The position numbers were made by a program, and so were the translations under genes. Below the pieces are notes generated by a model that was given only the letters and a program-made list of their open reading frames with translations, did no database searches and had not been told where the DNA came from. 17,613 bases of DNA, from assembly GCA_958431815.1 (NCBI GenBank), contig CAUASB010000019.1:1-17613 (forward strand), read 5' to 3'. The stretch is from an uncultured Eggerthella sp. GTDB lineage: Bacteria > Actinomycetota > Coriobacteriia > Coriobacteriales > Eggerthellaceae. Positions 1 through 6,117 of the stretch are shown piece after piece (the stretch's first letter is position 1; each line of letters begins with the position of its first letter).

Positions 1-1
1 A

Positions 2-487
2 ACCGAAGAGGGATTGCACTTGAACCAGGTGGTTGCCGGTTTCCAGAACATCGACTCCATCATGGCCGAAGAAACGCGAAACCGTCAGGTACTCGCCGAT
101 GCGCTTGCCGCAGCAGAGCATTCCAACCGCGCCAAAACAACGTTCTTGAACAATATGTCGCACGACATCCGCACGCCCATGAACGCCATCATCGGCTTCA
201 CATCCTTAGCGGCGGCGCACATCGACAACCAAGAAGCCGTTTCGGGCTACCTGCAGAAAATCCAAACCTCATCAAACCATCTTCTGTCGCTTATCAACGA
301 TGTGCTGGATATGTCGCGCATTGAAAGCGGCAAGATGAAGATCGAAGAATCAGACGCGAACTTGGCGAACATCATGCACGACCTAAAAACGATCGTGCAG
401 GCAGATGTGGCAGCGCGTCACCTCGATTTCTTCGTTGACACGGTGGACATAACCAACGAAAACATCGTTGCGATAAGCTTCGCTTGA
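2..487 (+). CDS. Hybrid sensor histidine kinase, N-terminal part (5' truncated, frameshifted at 3' end)
   Basis: This is the upstream part of a membrane-linked or cytosolic sensor kinase that autophosphorylates on His and passes phosphate to fused receiver domains. The reading frame is open to the left edge, so the true start and the sensor domain lie outside the window. A TTG at 14 is only an apparent start. A coiled linker leads into a HisKA dimerisation domain with the H-box FLNNMSHDIRTPMNAIIGF. The phosphoacceptor His is encoded at 161-163. The frame stops at TGA 485-487, just where the conserved CDKLRLNQVLLNLLSNA segment that opens the ATPase domain should begin. That segment continues in the -1 frame in the next entry, so the two pieces are one gene broken by loss of a single base near 468-470 (GTTGC where GTTTGC would restore the frame). 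Family assignment is firm; whether the break is real is not known. Confidence 0.85.
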   Translation, partial: TEEGLHLNQVVAGFQNIDSIMAEETRNRQVLADALAAAEHSNRAKTTFLNNMSHDIRTPMNAIIGFTSLAAAHIDNQEAVSGYLQKIQTSSNHLLSLINDVLDMSRIESGKMKIEESDANLANIMHDLKTIVQADVAARHLDFFVDTVDITNENIVAISFA

Positions 488-1656
488 ACCAAGTGCTCCT
501 GAATCTGCTTTCCAATGCCGTGAAGTTCACCGAACCTGGCGGCTACGTCAGCATCTGCATTACGCAGAAAGGCAAGCCTGCCAACGGCTACGCCAACTAT
601 GAATTCCGCGTTAAAGACTCCGGCATCGGCATGGCACCCGAATTCATAGAGCATGTGTTCGAAGCGTTCGAGCGCGAACGCAGCAGCACGGTAAGCGGTA
701 CGCAAGGCACAGGCCTTGGCATGGCCATCACCAAGAATATTGTGGACATGATGGGCGGAACCATTGAGGTGAACAGCGAGCTGGGCAAAGGAACCGAGTT
801 CATTGTCAGATTGAGCTTCCGCATCGGCGAAGAGGCCGTGGACAACGGCCCCATCCCTCAACTTCAGGGACTGCGCGCCTTGGTGGTAGACGACAACCTG
901 CAAACCTGCACCAGCGTTGCCAAGATGCTCCTGCGCATCGGCATGCGTGCCGACTGGACGCTTTCGGGCAAGGAAGCAGTGTATCGTGCGGAATTCGCCC
1001 ACAACGAAAACGACGAGTACTACGCGTATATCATCGACTGGCTTATGCCCGACATGAACGGCGTCGAATGCGTGCGCCGCATTCGTTCCATCGTCGGCGA
1101 TTCCAAGCCCATTATCGTGCTTACCGCCTACGACTGGTCGAACATCGAAGACGAGGCACGCGATGCGGGCGTTACCGCATTCTGCTCAAAGCCGCTGTTC
1201 ATGTCAGAGCTTCGCGGAATCCTTGAGCTTACTCCAGAAGAGCATACCGAAACGAAGCCTGATATCCCCGATTTCACAGGAAAGCGCGTTTTGCTTGCTG
1301 AAGACAACGAGCTCAATCAAGAAATTGCCCAGGAGATACTAAAAGGAACAGGATTCGAAGTAGAAACCGCAGCAAACGGATCGGAAGCGGTTCAGCTTAT
1401 GAAGGCGGCGCAACCGAATTACTACGACCTGGTGCTTATGGATATTCAGATGCCCGTCATGGATGGCTACGAGGCAACGCGCGCCATCAGGGAGCTGGAA
1501 AAGCTGCGTCATAGCAGGACGCCGATTCTTGCCATGACGGCAAACACCTTCGAAGAAGATAAGCGCCGCGCCTTTGAAGCAGGAATGGATGGGCATATTT
1601 CCAAGCCTATCGAGATTCCCCACTTGTTGGAAACCTTCAAGAAGATCTTGGCGTAA
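484..1656 (+). CDS. Hybrid sensor histidine kinase, C-terminal part: ATPase domain plus two receiver domains
   Basis: This is the continuation of the preceding kinase in the -1 frame. The TTG at 484 codes for the Leu of KLRLNQ rather than a true start. Counting from it, the HATPase_c domain spans about 1-115: N-box NLLSNAVKFTEPGG at 7-20, G1 box VKDSGIGM at 43-50, G2 box GTGLGMAIT at 75-83. A first receiver domain follows (about 130-250) with acidic D136/D137, phosphoacceptor D185 (IIDWLMPDMNG), T214 and K236. The second receiver (about 267-390) has E273/D274, phosphoacceptor D320 (LMDIQMPVMDG), T352 and K374. All catalytic residues are present in both receivers, so both could accept phosphate. 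There is no output DNA-binding domain or Hpt domain, so the downstream partner must be encoded elsewhere. No good ribosome-binding site precedes 484, which supports one broken gene rather than two genes. Confidence 0.88.
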   Translation: MNQVLLNLLSNAVKFTEPGGYVSICITQKGKPANGYANYEFRVKDSGIGMAPEFIEHVFEAFERERSSTVSGTQGTGLGMAITKNIVDMMGGTIEVNSELGKGTEFIVRLSFRIGEEAVDNGPIPQLQGLRALVVDDNLQTCTSVAKMLLRIGMRADWTLSGKEAVYRAEFAHNENDEYYAYIIDWLMPDMNGVECVRRIRSIVGDSKPIIVLTAYDWSNIEDEARDAGVTAFCSKPLFMSELRGILELTPEEHTETKPDIPDFTGKRVLLAEDNELNQEIAQEILKGTGFEVETAANGSEAVQLMKAAQPNYYDLVLMDIQMPVMDGYEATRAIRELEKLRHSRTPILAMTANTFEEDKRRAFEAGMDGHISKPIEIPHLLETFKKILA

Positions 1657-1668
1657 GAGCATCAAATT

Positions 1669-1711
1669 ATGGGCCGTCCCGTTTGCATCGGGGCGGCCCA
1701 TCGCTTTATTT
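1669..1711. terminator. Bidirectional rho-independent terminator
   Basis: A 12-bp stem (1669-1680 with 1690-1701, one G·U pair) and a 9-nt loop lie between the convergent kinase (+) and CBS-domain (-) genes. A T-rich stretch follows on the plus side (CTTTATTT) and a weaker one on the minus side (AATTTGAT). It probably stops transcription from both directions. Confidence 0.8.
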
Positions 1712-2212
1712 GAAGATGAGGCCGAATAGATACTTGGTGATTGCCGAACGGCGTACCACGCCAACAAGCTTGCCTTCATCGTCTACAACGGGAAGCTTCT
1801 TGAACTTCTTTTTCGCCAACAAGGCCGCCACGCGGGCAATGCTTTGATCGGGACGCGCACATACGACTTTGCGCGTTGCGAAGTCCATGACAGAACGATC
1901 TTTCAAACCATCGATACGCTGTTCCAAGCTTTGATCGTCGAAATACAGCATAGAAGCATCGCCACCGGTAAAGATGGTGTGAGCACGGTGCTGAGCGATG
2001 GCGCCCATAATGTCACCATCACTGATGAAGCCAACCACATGGTTGTTGTCGTCAACCACGGGCAGGCTGCTTACGCCGTTTTCGGCCAGGATACGCACCA
2101 CTTCGGAAATCGTGGCATCGGCAGTGCATGTGAAAGGGTCTTCTATCATCACGTGCGACACCGGAACGCCCTCGGCTTCAAGAGGAATGGGCTCAGACAA
2201 AATCTCGGACAT
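1706..2212 (-). CDS. Two-CBS-domain protein, downstream partner of MFS exporter
   Basis: A 168-aa soluble protein made almost only of a Bateman module (a pair of CBS domains). The first CBS repeat is at about 18-75 (HVMIEDPFTCTADATISEVV; ENGVSSLPVVDDNNHVVGFIS) and the second at about 105-162 (SVMDFATRKVVCARPDQSIA; KKFKKLPVVDDEGKLVGVV). Such modules usually bind adenosine nucleotides such as AMP, ATP, c-di-AMP or SAM and act as regulatory sensors. No enzyme or DNA-binding domain is fused, so the target is unknown. The ATG at 2212 was chosen because GGAGG lies 10 bases upstream and the family-like sequence begins there; a longer upstream reading frame overlaps the MFS gene and is not protein-like. 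The start lies 5 bases after the MFS stop codon, and the SD sequence overlaps the end of that gene, so the two are almost certainly cotranscribed. A link to exporter regulation is inference. Confidence 0.9.
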   Translation of the reverse strand: MSEILSEPIPLEAEGVPVSHVMIEDPFTCTADATISEVVRILAENGVSSLPVVDDNNHVVGFISDGDIMGAIAQHRAHTIFTGGDASMLYFDDQSLEQRIDGLKDRSVMDFATRKVVCARPDQSIARVAALLAKKKFKKLPVVDDEGKLVGVVRRSAITKYLFGLIFK

Positions 2213-2217
2213 GACCG

Positions 2218-3660
2218 TTAGGCCTCCTTCTGGTTGGCAGCGCGCTTCTTTGAAGGACGCACGCTGAAAATGCAGTAGATCAACGACACCAGACCGATGG
2301 CGGCGCACACTTTGTAGGCAACGCCAGCCCCTACCGCGGTTGCCGCCTGAATATCCATGCTCACGCCCGCAGACGCAGTAACGCTCGTCATCACGGTAAC
2401 GATAAGCGCCGTGCACAAGCCGCCGGCAACCTGACGGCCGGTATTGGCGATGGCGTTGCCGTGCGCGATCATGTTGTTCTCAAGCGCATTGACACCCCAC
2501 GTGTTAACCGGCATGTTGGCCAAGGCCTGTCCAGCCGCCTGCAGCATGCAGAACAGCGCCACCACCAAGATAGGCGTGCTTACCGTGGAAAGCGAAAGCA
2601 GGAACAAGGCACCCGTCATAAGGGCAAGGCCGAAGATGGAAATGGCACGCGGCCCGAACTTGTCGAACACCACACCGGAAATCGGGCTGATAATGATGCC
2701 CACCGCTGCCGCAGGAAGCATCGCCATACCTGTTTCGAATGCCGAAGCGCCCAGCGCCATTTGTAGAAGCAGCGGCAGCAAAGTGTTGGTAACGAGGCAT
2801 GCGGCATTGATAAGCGTAACGATGATGGCTGCCACACGGAATTCGCGCGTCTTCAAGGTGCCCAGCTGCAAAAGAGGCTCCTCGATCCTGTTCTGGCGCA
2901 CTACGAACAGCACCAAGCACACCACGCCAGCCGCAATGGGGCCAAGCACCATGGCGCTTCCCCACCCAAACGTCGAAGCGCTCGAGAAGCCGTACAGCAA
3001 GCCTCCGAATGCAATGGTCGAAAGAACAACCGAGGCGAAATCAAGCTTCGGGTTCTTCAATTCACCTACGTTCTTTAGCATGAACACGCCCAGAACAAGA
3101 ACGACCAGTGCAAGCGGCACGATAGACCCGATCATCGTGCGCCACCCGTAGGCATCGATAACGGCACCGCCCACAACAGGGCCCACTGCCGGGCCGGCGG
3201 ACATCACGATACCGGCCATGCCCATTGCAGTTCCACGTTTTTCCACGGGGAACACCAGCATCGGAACGACGGCAACCAGGGGCATCAGAACGCCAGAGCC
3301 CGCCGCCTGCAGAACACGCCCGATAATAAGGAACAGGAAATCGGGTGCCACTGCACACAGCAGAGTGCCCAGCGCAAATACCGCTGTCGCACCGAAAAAC
3401 AACGCACGCGTGGTGAATTTGTCGATAAGGTAGGCGGAAACCGGCACCATAATGCCGCTTACCAGCGGGTAGATGGACATAATCCACTGAGCCGTTGCTG
3501 CATCGATATTGAAGTCCGCCATGATAACAGGCAACGCAGGAGACATGACCGTTTGGTTCAGCAGGGCAAGAAACGCGCCCAGCACCACAACGGCAACAAT
3601 ACGAATCTGAACGCCGGTGATACGCCCACCGGCAGGCAAGGAGATTGAGTTATCAGCCAT
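2218..3660 (-). CDS. MFS drug-type efflux transporter, DHA2 (EmrB/QacA-like, 14 TM) family
   Basis: A 480-aa inner-membrane protein, probably a proton-driven exporter of toxic compounds or metabolites. TM1 ends in LNQTVMSPALPVIMADF (34-50), a typical DHA2 opening. The loop 2-3 motif is YLIDKFTTR (77-85), motif B is GRVLQAAGSG (114-123), and antiporter motif C in TM5 is GIVMSAGPAVGPVVGG (150-165), which marks a drug:H+ antiporter fold. Length and hydrophobic pattern fit 14 helices. The ATG at 3660 has AAGGA about 7 bases upstream. A CBS-domain protein follows after 5 bases and shares the transcript. The substrate cannot be read from sequence. No regulator gene (TetR, MarR) is adjacent, so control may be by the upstream leader or in trans. 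Confidence 0.9.
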   Translation of the reverse strand: MADNSISLPAGGRITGVQIRIVAVVVLGAFLALLNQTVMSPALPVIMADFNIDAATAQWIMSIYPLVSGIMVPVSAYLIDKFTTRALFFGATAVFALGTLLCAVAPDFLFLIIGRVLQAAGSGVLMPLVAVVPMLVFPVEKRGTAMGMAGIVMSAGPAVGPVVGGAVIDAYGWRTMIGSIVPLALVVLVLGVFMLKNVGELKNPKLDFASVVLSTIAFGGLLYGFSSASTFGWGSAMVLGPIAAGVVCLVLFVVRQNRIEEPLLQLGTLKTREFRVAAIIVTLINAACLVTNTLLPLLLQMALGASAFETGMAMLPAAAVGIIISPISGVVFDKFGPRAISIFGLALMTGALFLLSLSTVSTPILVVALFCMLQAAGQALANMPVNTWGVNALENNMIAHGNAIANTGRQVAGGLCTALIVTVMTSVTASAGVSMDIQAATAVGAGVAYKVCAAIGLVSLIYCIFSVRPSKKRAANQKEA

Positions 3661-4013
3661 AATATTCCTTCGTAACTATTGGTTTAGACCCTTCCCTATT
3701 CCAGGAAGAGCGGTGTTCAGCTTACGGCGAAGCTATCAGTTACGACAGGAAGAAAGCGGTTGATCAAGACGAACCTGAGCAACCACAGCAGAGGCCCCAA
3801 ATGCTAGGGGCCTGCGAATGACGATGTATGCTTTGCTCAGATCTTTCATAGCGGGAAGGTACCTTACCAGCCATAAAAGACGTTTTCAAGGGACGTCACG
3901 CAAACGTAAGAAGAATGCCCAAATACCTGAAACCTTGCCACTGCCACGAACCTGCTATCATTCAATGTCAGACCAAAATCAGGCTCCGCAAAAAGGGCAG
4001 AAAGGCCGCAATC
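3661..4013. other. Divergent intergenic region between MFS exporter (-) and DUF1292 gene (+)
   Basis: 353 bases without a convincing protein gene. It contains a hairpin at 3792-3813 (7-bp stem AGGCCCC/GGGGCCT) about 130 bases upstream of the MFS start. It also has a separated inverted repeat CGTAACT (3671-3677) / AGTTACG (3738-3744) in the MFS leader, and a plus-strand promoter candidate at 3935-3961. I see no strong promoter consensus for the MFS gene. Longer plus-strand reading frames here run into the DUF1292 gene but do not look like protein. Confidence 0.55.
3935..3961 (+). promoter_or_regulatory. Candidate promoter for DUF1292 gene
   Basis: TTGCCA (3935-3940) and TATCAT (3956-3961) are good -35 and -10 boxes, but the 15-base spacing is shorter than ideal. 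Transcription would begin near 3968, about 45 bases before the ATG at 4014. Confidence 0.35.
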
Positions 4014-4328
4014 ATGAACGAGCAAGAAGCCAACAAGACCAAGTTCCAGCAGAACGTCCATTTCAACGCCATCACACCCGAGGGCATGCTGGTAGAATGC
4101 GAGACCCTTTTCACATTTGCCAGCGAGGAAACCGGCAAATCGTACATCGTATACACCGACAACAGCACCGACGAAGAGGGCAATACCACGGTGTACGCCT
4201 CTATCTACGATCCCAATGCCGTCGAATTCAACGAGGCAAGTGGCATGGCCGCCCTATCCCTTGTTCCCATTCAGACGGAAAAAGAATGGGAACTTGTCGA
4301 AAAGCTGTTGCAGGAAGCATCTGAATAG
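4014..4328 (+). CDS. DUF1292 family protein
   Basis: A small acidic soluble protein of 104 aa. The core (about 20-75) reads LVECETLFTFASEETGKSY followed by IVYTDNSTDEEGNTTVYASIYDP. This is the signature of DUF1292 (YrzB-like), a family of unknown function widespread in Firmicutes and Coriobacteriia. The start ATG at 4014 has AAAGG 8 bases upstream; an upstream in-frame ATG at 3915 would add 33 basic, cysteine-containing residues not typical of the family and is rejected. The gene stands alone: tRNA-Leu genes with their own promoter follow, and the divergent MFS operon precedes. In many Firmicutes DUF1292 genes lie next to yrrK/ruvX; that context is absent here. No molecular role can be assigned. 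Confidence 0.85.
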   Translation: MNEQEANKTKFQQNVHFNAITPEGMLVECETLFTFASEETGKSYIVYTDNSTDEEGNTTVYASIYDPNAVEFNEASGMAALSLVPIQTEKEWELVEKLLQEASE

Positions 4329-4357
4329 GCAAAACGGGAATTTCTTCAAATTACCCC

Positions 4358-4385
4358 TTGCACACAATGCAAGTTTTGGTAATAT
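4358..4385 (+). promoter_or_regulatory. Promoter of tandem tRNA-Leu genes
   Basis: TTGCAC (4358-4363), a 16-base spacer and TAATAT (4380-4385) form a good housekeeping promoter. The predicted start near 4392 leaves about 30 bases of leader before the first tRNA. The -35 box is part of a small inverted repeat TTGCA/TGCAA (4358-4372). Confidence 0.65.
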
Positions 4386-4421
4386 ATCTATCGCTGCATT
4401 GCGAAAGCAACATATAACCAC

Positions 4422-4511
4422 GTCGGAGTGGTGGAACGGCAGACACGCTAGCTTGAGGTGCTAGTGCCCACTTTACCGGGCGTGCGGGTTCAAATCCCGC
4501 CTCCGACACCA
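4422..4511 (+). tRNA. tRNA-Leu (anticodon GAG), copy 1
   Basis: Class II tRNA of 90 bases including an encoded CCA. The acceptor stem GTCGGAG (4422-4428) pairs perfectly with CTCCGAC (4501-4507), followed by discriminator A and CCA. The anticodon stem CTAGC/GCTAG encloses the loop TTGAGGT with anticodon GAG at 4455-4457, which reads CUC and CUU. The long variable arm and the T-arm with TTCAAAT are present. It is identical to the copy at 4542. Confidence 0.97.
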
Positions 4512-4541
4512 TTATTTACTTTGCTTTTGCCTACATACCAC

Positions 4542-4631
4542 GTCGGAGTGGTGGAACGGCAGACACGCTAGCTTGAGGTGCTAGTGCCCACTTTACCGGG
4601 CGTGCGGGTTCAAATCCCGCCTCCGACACCA
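4542..4631 (+). tRNA. tRNA-Leu (anticodon GAG), copy 2
   Basis: An exact 90-base duplicate of the tRNA at 4422, with encoded CCA and anticodon GAG at 4575-4577. A 30-base AT-rich spacer separates the copies and holds no promoter of its own, so both are probably cut from one precursor. The terminator follows directly. Confidence 0.97.
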
Positions 4632-4639
4632 GCTTTTTT

Positions 4640-4662
4640 AAACGCCTTTTAGGCGTTTTTTT
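4640..4662 (+). terminator. Rho-independent terminator of tRNA-Leu operon
   Basis: Stem AAACGCCT/AGGCGTTT (4640-4647, 4651-4658) with a 3-base loop, running into a T tract at 4656-4662. It begins 9 bases after the second tRNA. Confidence 0.9.
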
Positions 4663-4719
4663 ATTGCTCTACCCCATTTTTTCATTTACTTGCCATATCG
4701 TGTTTGAGTAATGTCGGCA

Positions 4720-4927
4720 TTACACCGCACCTTCAATGACACCTGCAACGTTGCTGTTCTCATCGAAGCACGCATCACCCGCCAAGGCAATTGATCCAAC
4801 TAGGGCCACGGCAAAAGCAGTACTTTCAGGCCAGCTAAAATATCAAAGGCTGACGGCTTACGCGCAGCAATACCGCATAGTGCACCACGAAGCAAAAGAT
4901 CCCCCCCGATTTCAGGGCAGAACGACA
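4720..4927 (-). pseudogene. Small hydrophobic protein candidate, split by a one-base frameshift
   Basis: Not a recognised family. In one minus frame an ATG at 4927 begins MSFCPEIGGDLLLRG and continues to AFDILAGLK. Near 4820-4826 the protein-like reading moves to the -1 frame as TAFAVALVGSIALAGDAC and then FDENSNVAGVIEGAV, followed by TAA at 4720-4722. Joining the two, with one base restored, gives about 69 residues with a central hydrophobic stretch that could be one membrane helix. A weak SD (GAGG) lies 10 bases before the ATG. The gene would sit just after the secG terminator, so it needs its own promoter, which I do not see. It could also be chance reading frames or an old gene remnant. 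Confidence 0.3.
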
Positions 4928-4950
4928 TAGAACTGAAACCTCGCTCACAA

Positions 4951-4980
4951 TAAAAAAAGCGGCGCATCTCTGCGCCGCTC
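4951..4980 (-). terminator. Rho-independent terminator downstream of secG
   Basis: A perfect 9-bp stem AGCGGCGCA/TGCGCCGCT (4958-4966, 4971-4979) with a 4-base loop, followed on the minus strand by seven T (4952-4958). It lies 15 bases after the secG stop and ends the glycolysis-secG transcription unit. Confidence 0.93.
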
Positions 4981-4994
4981 GAAAACACTTCGTT

Positions 4995-5249
4995 TTACTT
5001 GGAAATAGTGCCCTGGGGATATACCACCATCAGAACAATCAAGGAAATGAGGAAAATCGCTGCCAGGATGATGGTGATGCGATTGAGGTTCTTTTCCATG
5101 ATGCTCGAACCGCTCTGGTTATTGTAGATAGAGCTGGCAATCATATCGGAAACGCCCGTACCCTTGCCGGAATGAAGCAGAACAAAAATGATAAGCCCGA
5201 TGCCGGAAGCAACCAGCAGGACAGAAAAGATAATCGCAACGATAGACAA
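4995..5249 (-). CDS. secG: Preprotein translocase subunit SecG
   Basis: An 84-aa inner-membrane subunit of the SecYEG channel that assists SecA-driven protein export. Two hydrophobic segments, about 3-24 and 57-77, flank a loop with LLHSGKGTGVSDMIASS, the usual SecG signature (x-x-GKGxG). Length is normal for the family. The start is TTG at 5247-5249 with AAGGA 7 bases upstream; no in-frame ATG gives the first helix. It is the last gene of the gapA-pgk-tpiA-secG series, a conserved actinobacterial order. It lies 83 bases after tpiA, and the gap holds a strong dedicated promoter (5288-5316), so it can be expressed apart from glycolysis. The perfect palindrome across the -35 box is described separately. 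Confidence 0.95.
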   Translation of the reverse strand: MSIVAIIFSVLLVASGIGLIIFVLLHSGKGTGVSDMIASSIYNNQSGSSIMEKNLNRITIILAAIFLISLIVLMVVYPQGTISK

Positions 5250-5287
5250 CGTAACATCCTTACCTAAATAGTCTCACGAAAACATTA

Positions 5288-5316
5288 ATTATAAGAATCC
5301 GGCCAGCACTTGACAA
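5288..5316 (-). promoter_or_regulatory. Strong sigma70-type promoter of secG
   Basis: On the minus strand TTGTCA (5311-5316), a 17-base spacer and a consensus TATAAT (5288-5293). The transcript would start near 5281, leaving about 30 bases of leader with the SD for the TTG start. Confidence 0.75.
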
Positions 5317-5320
5317 GTGC
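5306..5320. promoter_or_regulatory. 15-bp palindrome over the secG -35 box (possible operator)
   Basis: GCACTTG-A-CAAGTGC is a perfect 7-1-7 inverted repeat that contains the whole -35 hexamer. It lacks a T tract on either side, so it is not a typical tpiA terminator. A repressor bound here would block RNA polymerase; the regulator is unknown. Confidence 0.45.
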
Positions 5321-5332
5321 AAATCCGTGGTC

Positions 5333-6106
5333 TTATTGTGCGTCGTGAGCAGCCTCAATAAGCTGACGGAACGAATCGGCCTTAAGCGAAGCCCCGCCGA
5401 TCAGACCGCCATCGATATCAGGCTGCGCAAGCAGATCGACAACGTTGCCGACGTTCATGGAACCGCCGTACAGGACGCGCGTTGCATCGGCAACATCCTG
5501 ACCGAATTCAAAAGCCAATGTGGCACGAATAGCGCTGCACACCTCTTCTGCCTGTTCAGGCGTAGCGGTACGGCCCGAGCCGATAGCCCAGATGGGCTCA
5601 TAGGCAACAACCACGTTCTTCATGTCCATCGCATCAAGGCCGGCAAGGGCAGCACGCACCTGTGCCGTGATGAACTCAACGTAGTCGCCCGAATCGCGCA
5701 TAGCAAGCGATTCGCCCACGCATACGATGGGGGCAATGCCCACGGCAACGAGCGCCTTAACCTTCAAGTTCACCGTCGTGTCGGTTTCGTTGAACATCTC
5801 GCGGCGCTCGGAGTGGCCGACGATGCAGTACTCGCAGCCGGCATCCTTGATCATGGGGATGGAAATCTCGCCGGTGAAGGCACCCGATTCCTCCCAGTGC
5901 ACATTCTGCGCACCAAGGGAAATCTTCGTTTTGTCGAAGTCAAGCACCGTGTAGGCCGACTTGATGTCGATCGCAGGCGGGCAGATAACGATATCGACGT
6001 CATCCCATTTGCGGTTGTACTGGTTAGCAAGCTGCTGGGTAAGCACAACGGTTTCCGGGATGGTCTTGTTCATCTTCCAGTTACCTGCCATAAGATAGGT
6101 GCGCAT
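5333..6106 (-). CDS. tpiA: Triosephosphate isomerase
   Basis: A 257-aa cytosolic TIM-barrel enzyme interconverting dihydroxyacetone phosphate and glyceraldehyde 3-phosphate. The substrate loop N9/K11 (GNWKMN), the electrophile H98 (IVGHSERR), catalytic E170 in AYEPIWAIGSG (flexible loop 6), and the phosphate-binding LYGGSMN (212-218) and GLIGGASL (234-241) are all in place. Length is normal. The ATG at 6106 has AAGGAGG 6 bases upstream, and that SD overlaps the pgk stop codon, so translation of tpiA is likely coupled to pgk (11-base gap). It forms the three-gene glycolytic block with gapA and pgk. Confidence 0.98.
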   Translation of the reverse strand: MRTYLMAGNWKMNKTIPETVVLTQQLANQYNRKWDDVDIVICPPAIDIKSAYTVLDFDKTKISLGAQNVHWEESGAFTGEISIPMIKDAGCEYCIVGHSERREMFNETDTTVNLKVKALVAVGIAPIVCVGESLAMRDSGDYVEFITAQVRAALAGLDAMDMKNVVVAYEPIWAIGSGRTATPEQAEEVCSAIRATLAFEFGQDVADATRVLYGGSMNVGNVVDLLAQPDIDGGLIGGASLKADSFRQLIEAAHDAQ

Positions 6107-6117
6107 GAAGAGCCTCC

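Larger units (their letters stand above)
4418..4631 (+). repeat. 120-bp tandem duplication carrying tRNA-Leu
   Basis: Identity begins at ACCAC just upstream of each tRNA (4418 and 4538) and ends at the CCA, with a unit offset of exactly 120 bases. Flanking bases differ, so the duplication covers just the tRNA plus a few leader bases. Confidence 0.85.
4632..4994. other. Gene-poor interval between tRNA-Leu terminator and secG
   Basis: 363 bases. It holds the tRNA terminator (4640-4662), a damaged small minus-strand gene candidate (4720-4927) and the secG terminator (4951-4980). Positions 4663-4719 are AT-rich with no recognised feature. A run of seven C lies at 4901-4907. Confidence 0.5.

Noticed and set aside
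450..487. Programmed -1 ribosomal frameshift in the kinase gene
   Set aside because: No slippery heptamer in the right phase, no downstream stem or internal SD, and the restored peptide needs an added base rather than a slip.
2213..2416. N-terminal extension of the CBS protein to an ATG at 2416
   Set aside because: The added residues lie inside the MFS gene and are not protein-like, while the ATG at 2212 has a good SD.
3818..4324. Plus-strand frame of 168 codons overlapping the DUF1292 gene
   Set aside because: Arg/Gln-rich shadow in another frame; the DUF1292 frame has conserved family sequence and an SD.
5306..5320. Terminator for tpiA
   Set aside because: The 7-bp stem has a one-base centre, which is not a workable RNA loop, and no T tract follows on the minus strand.
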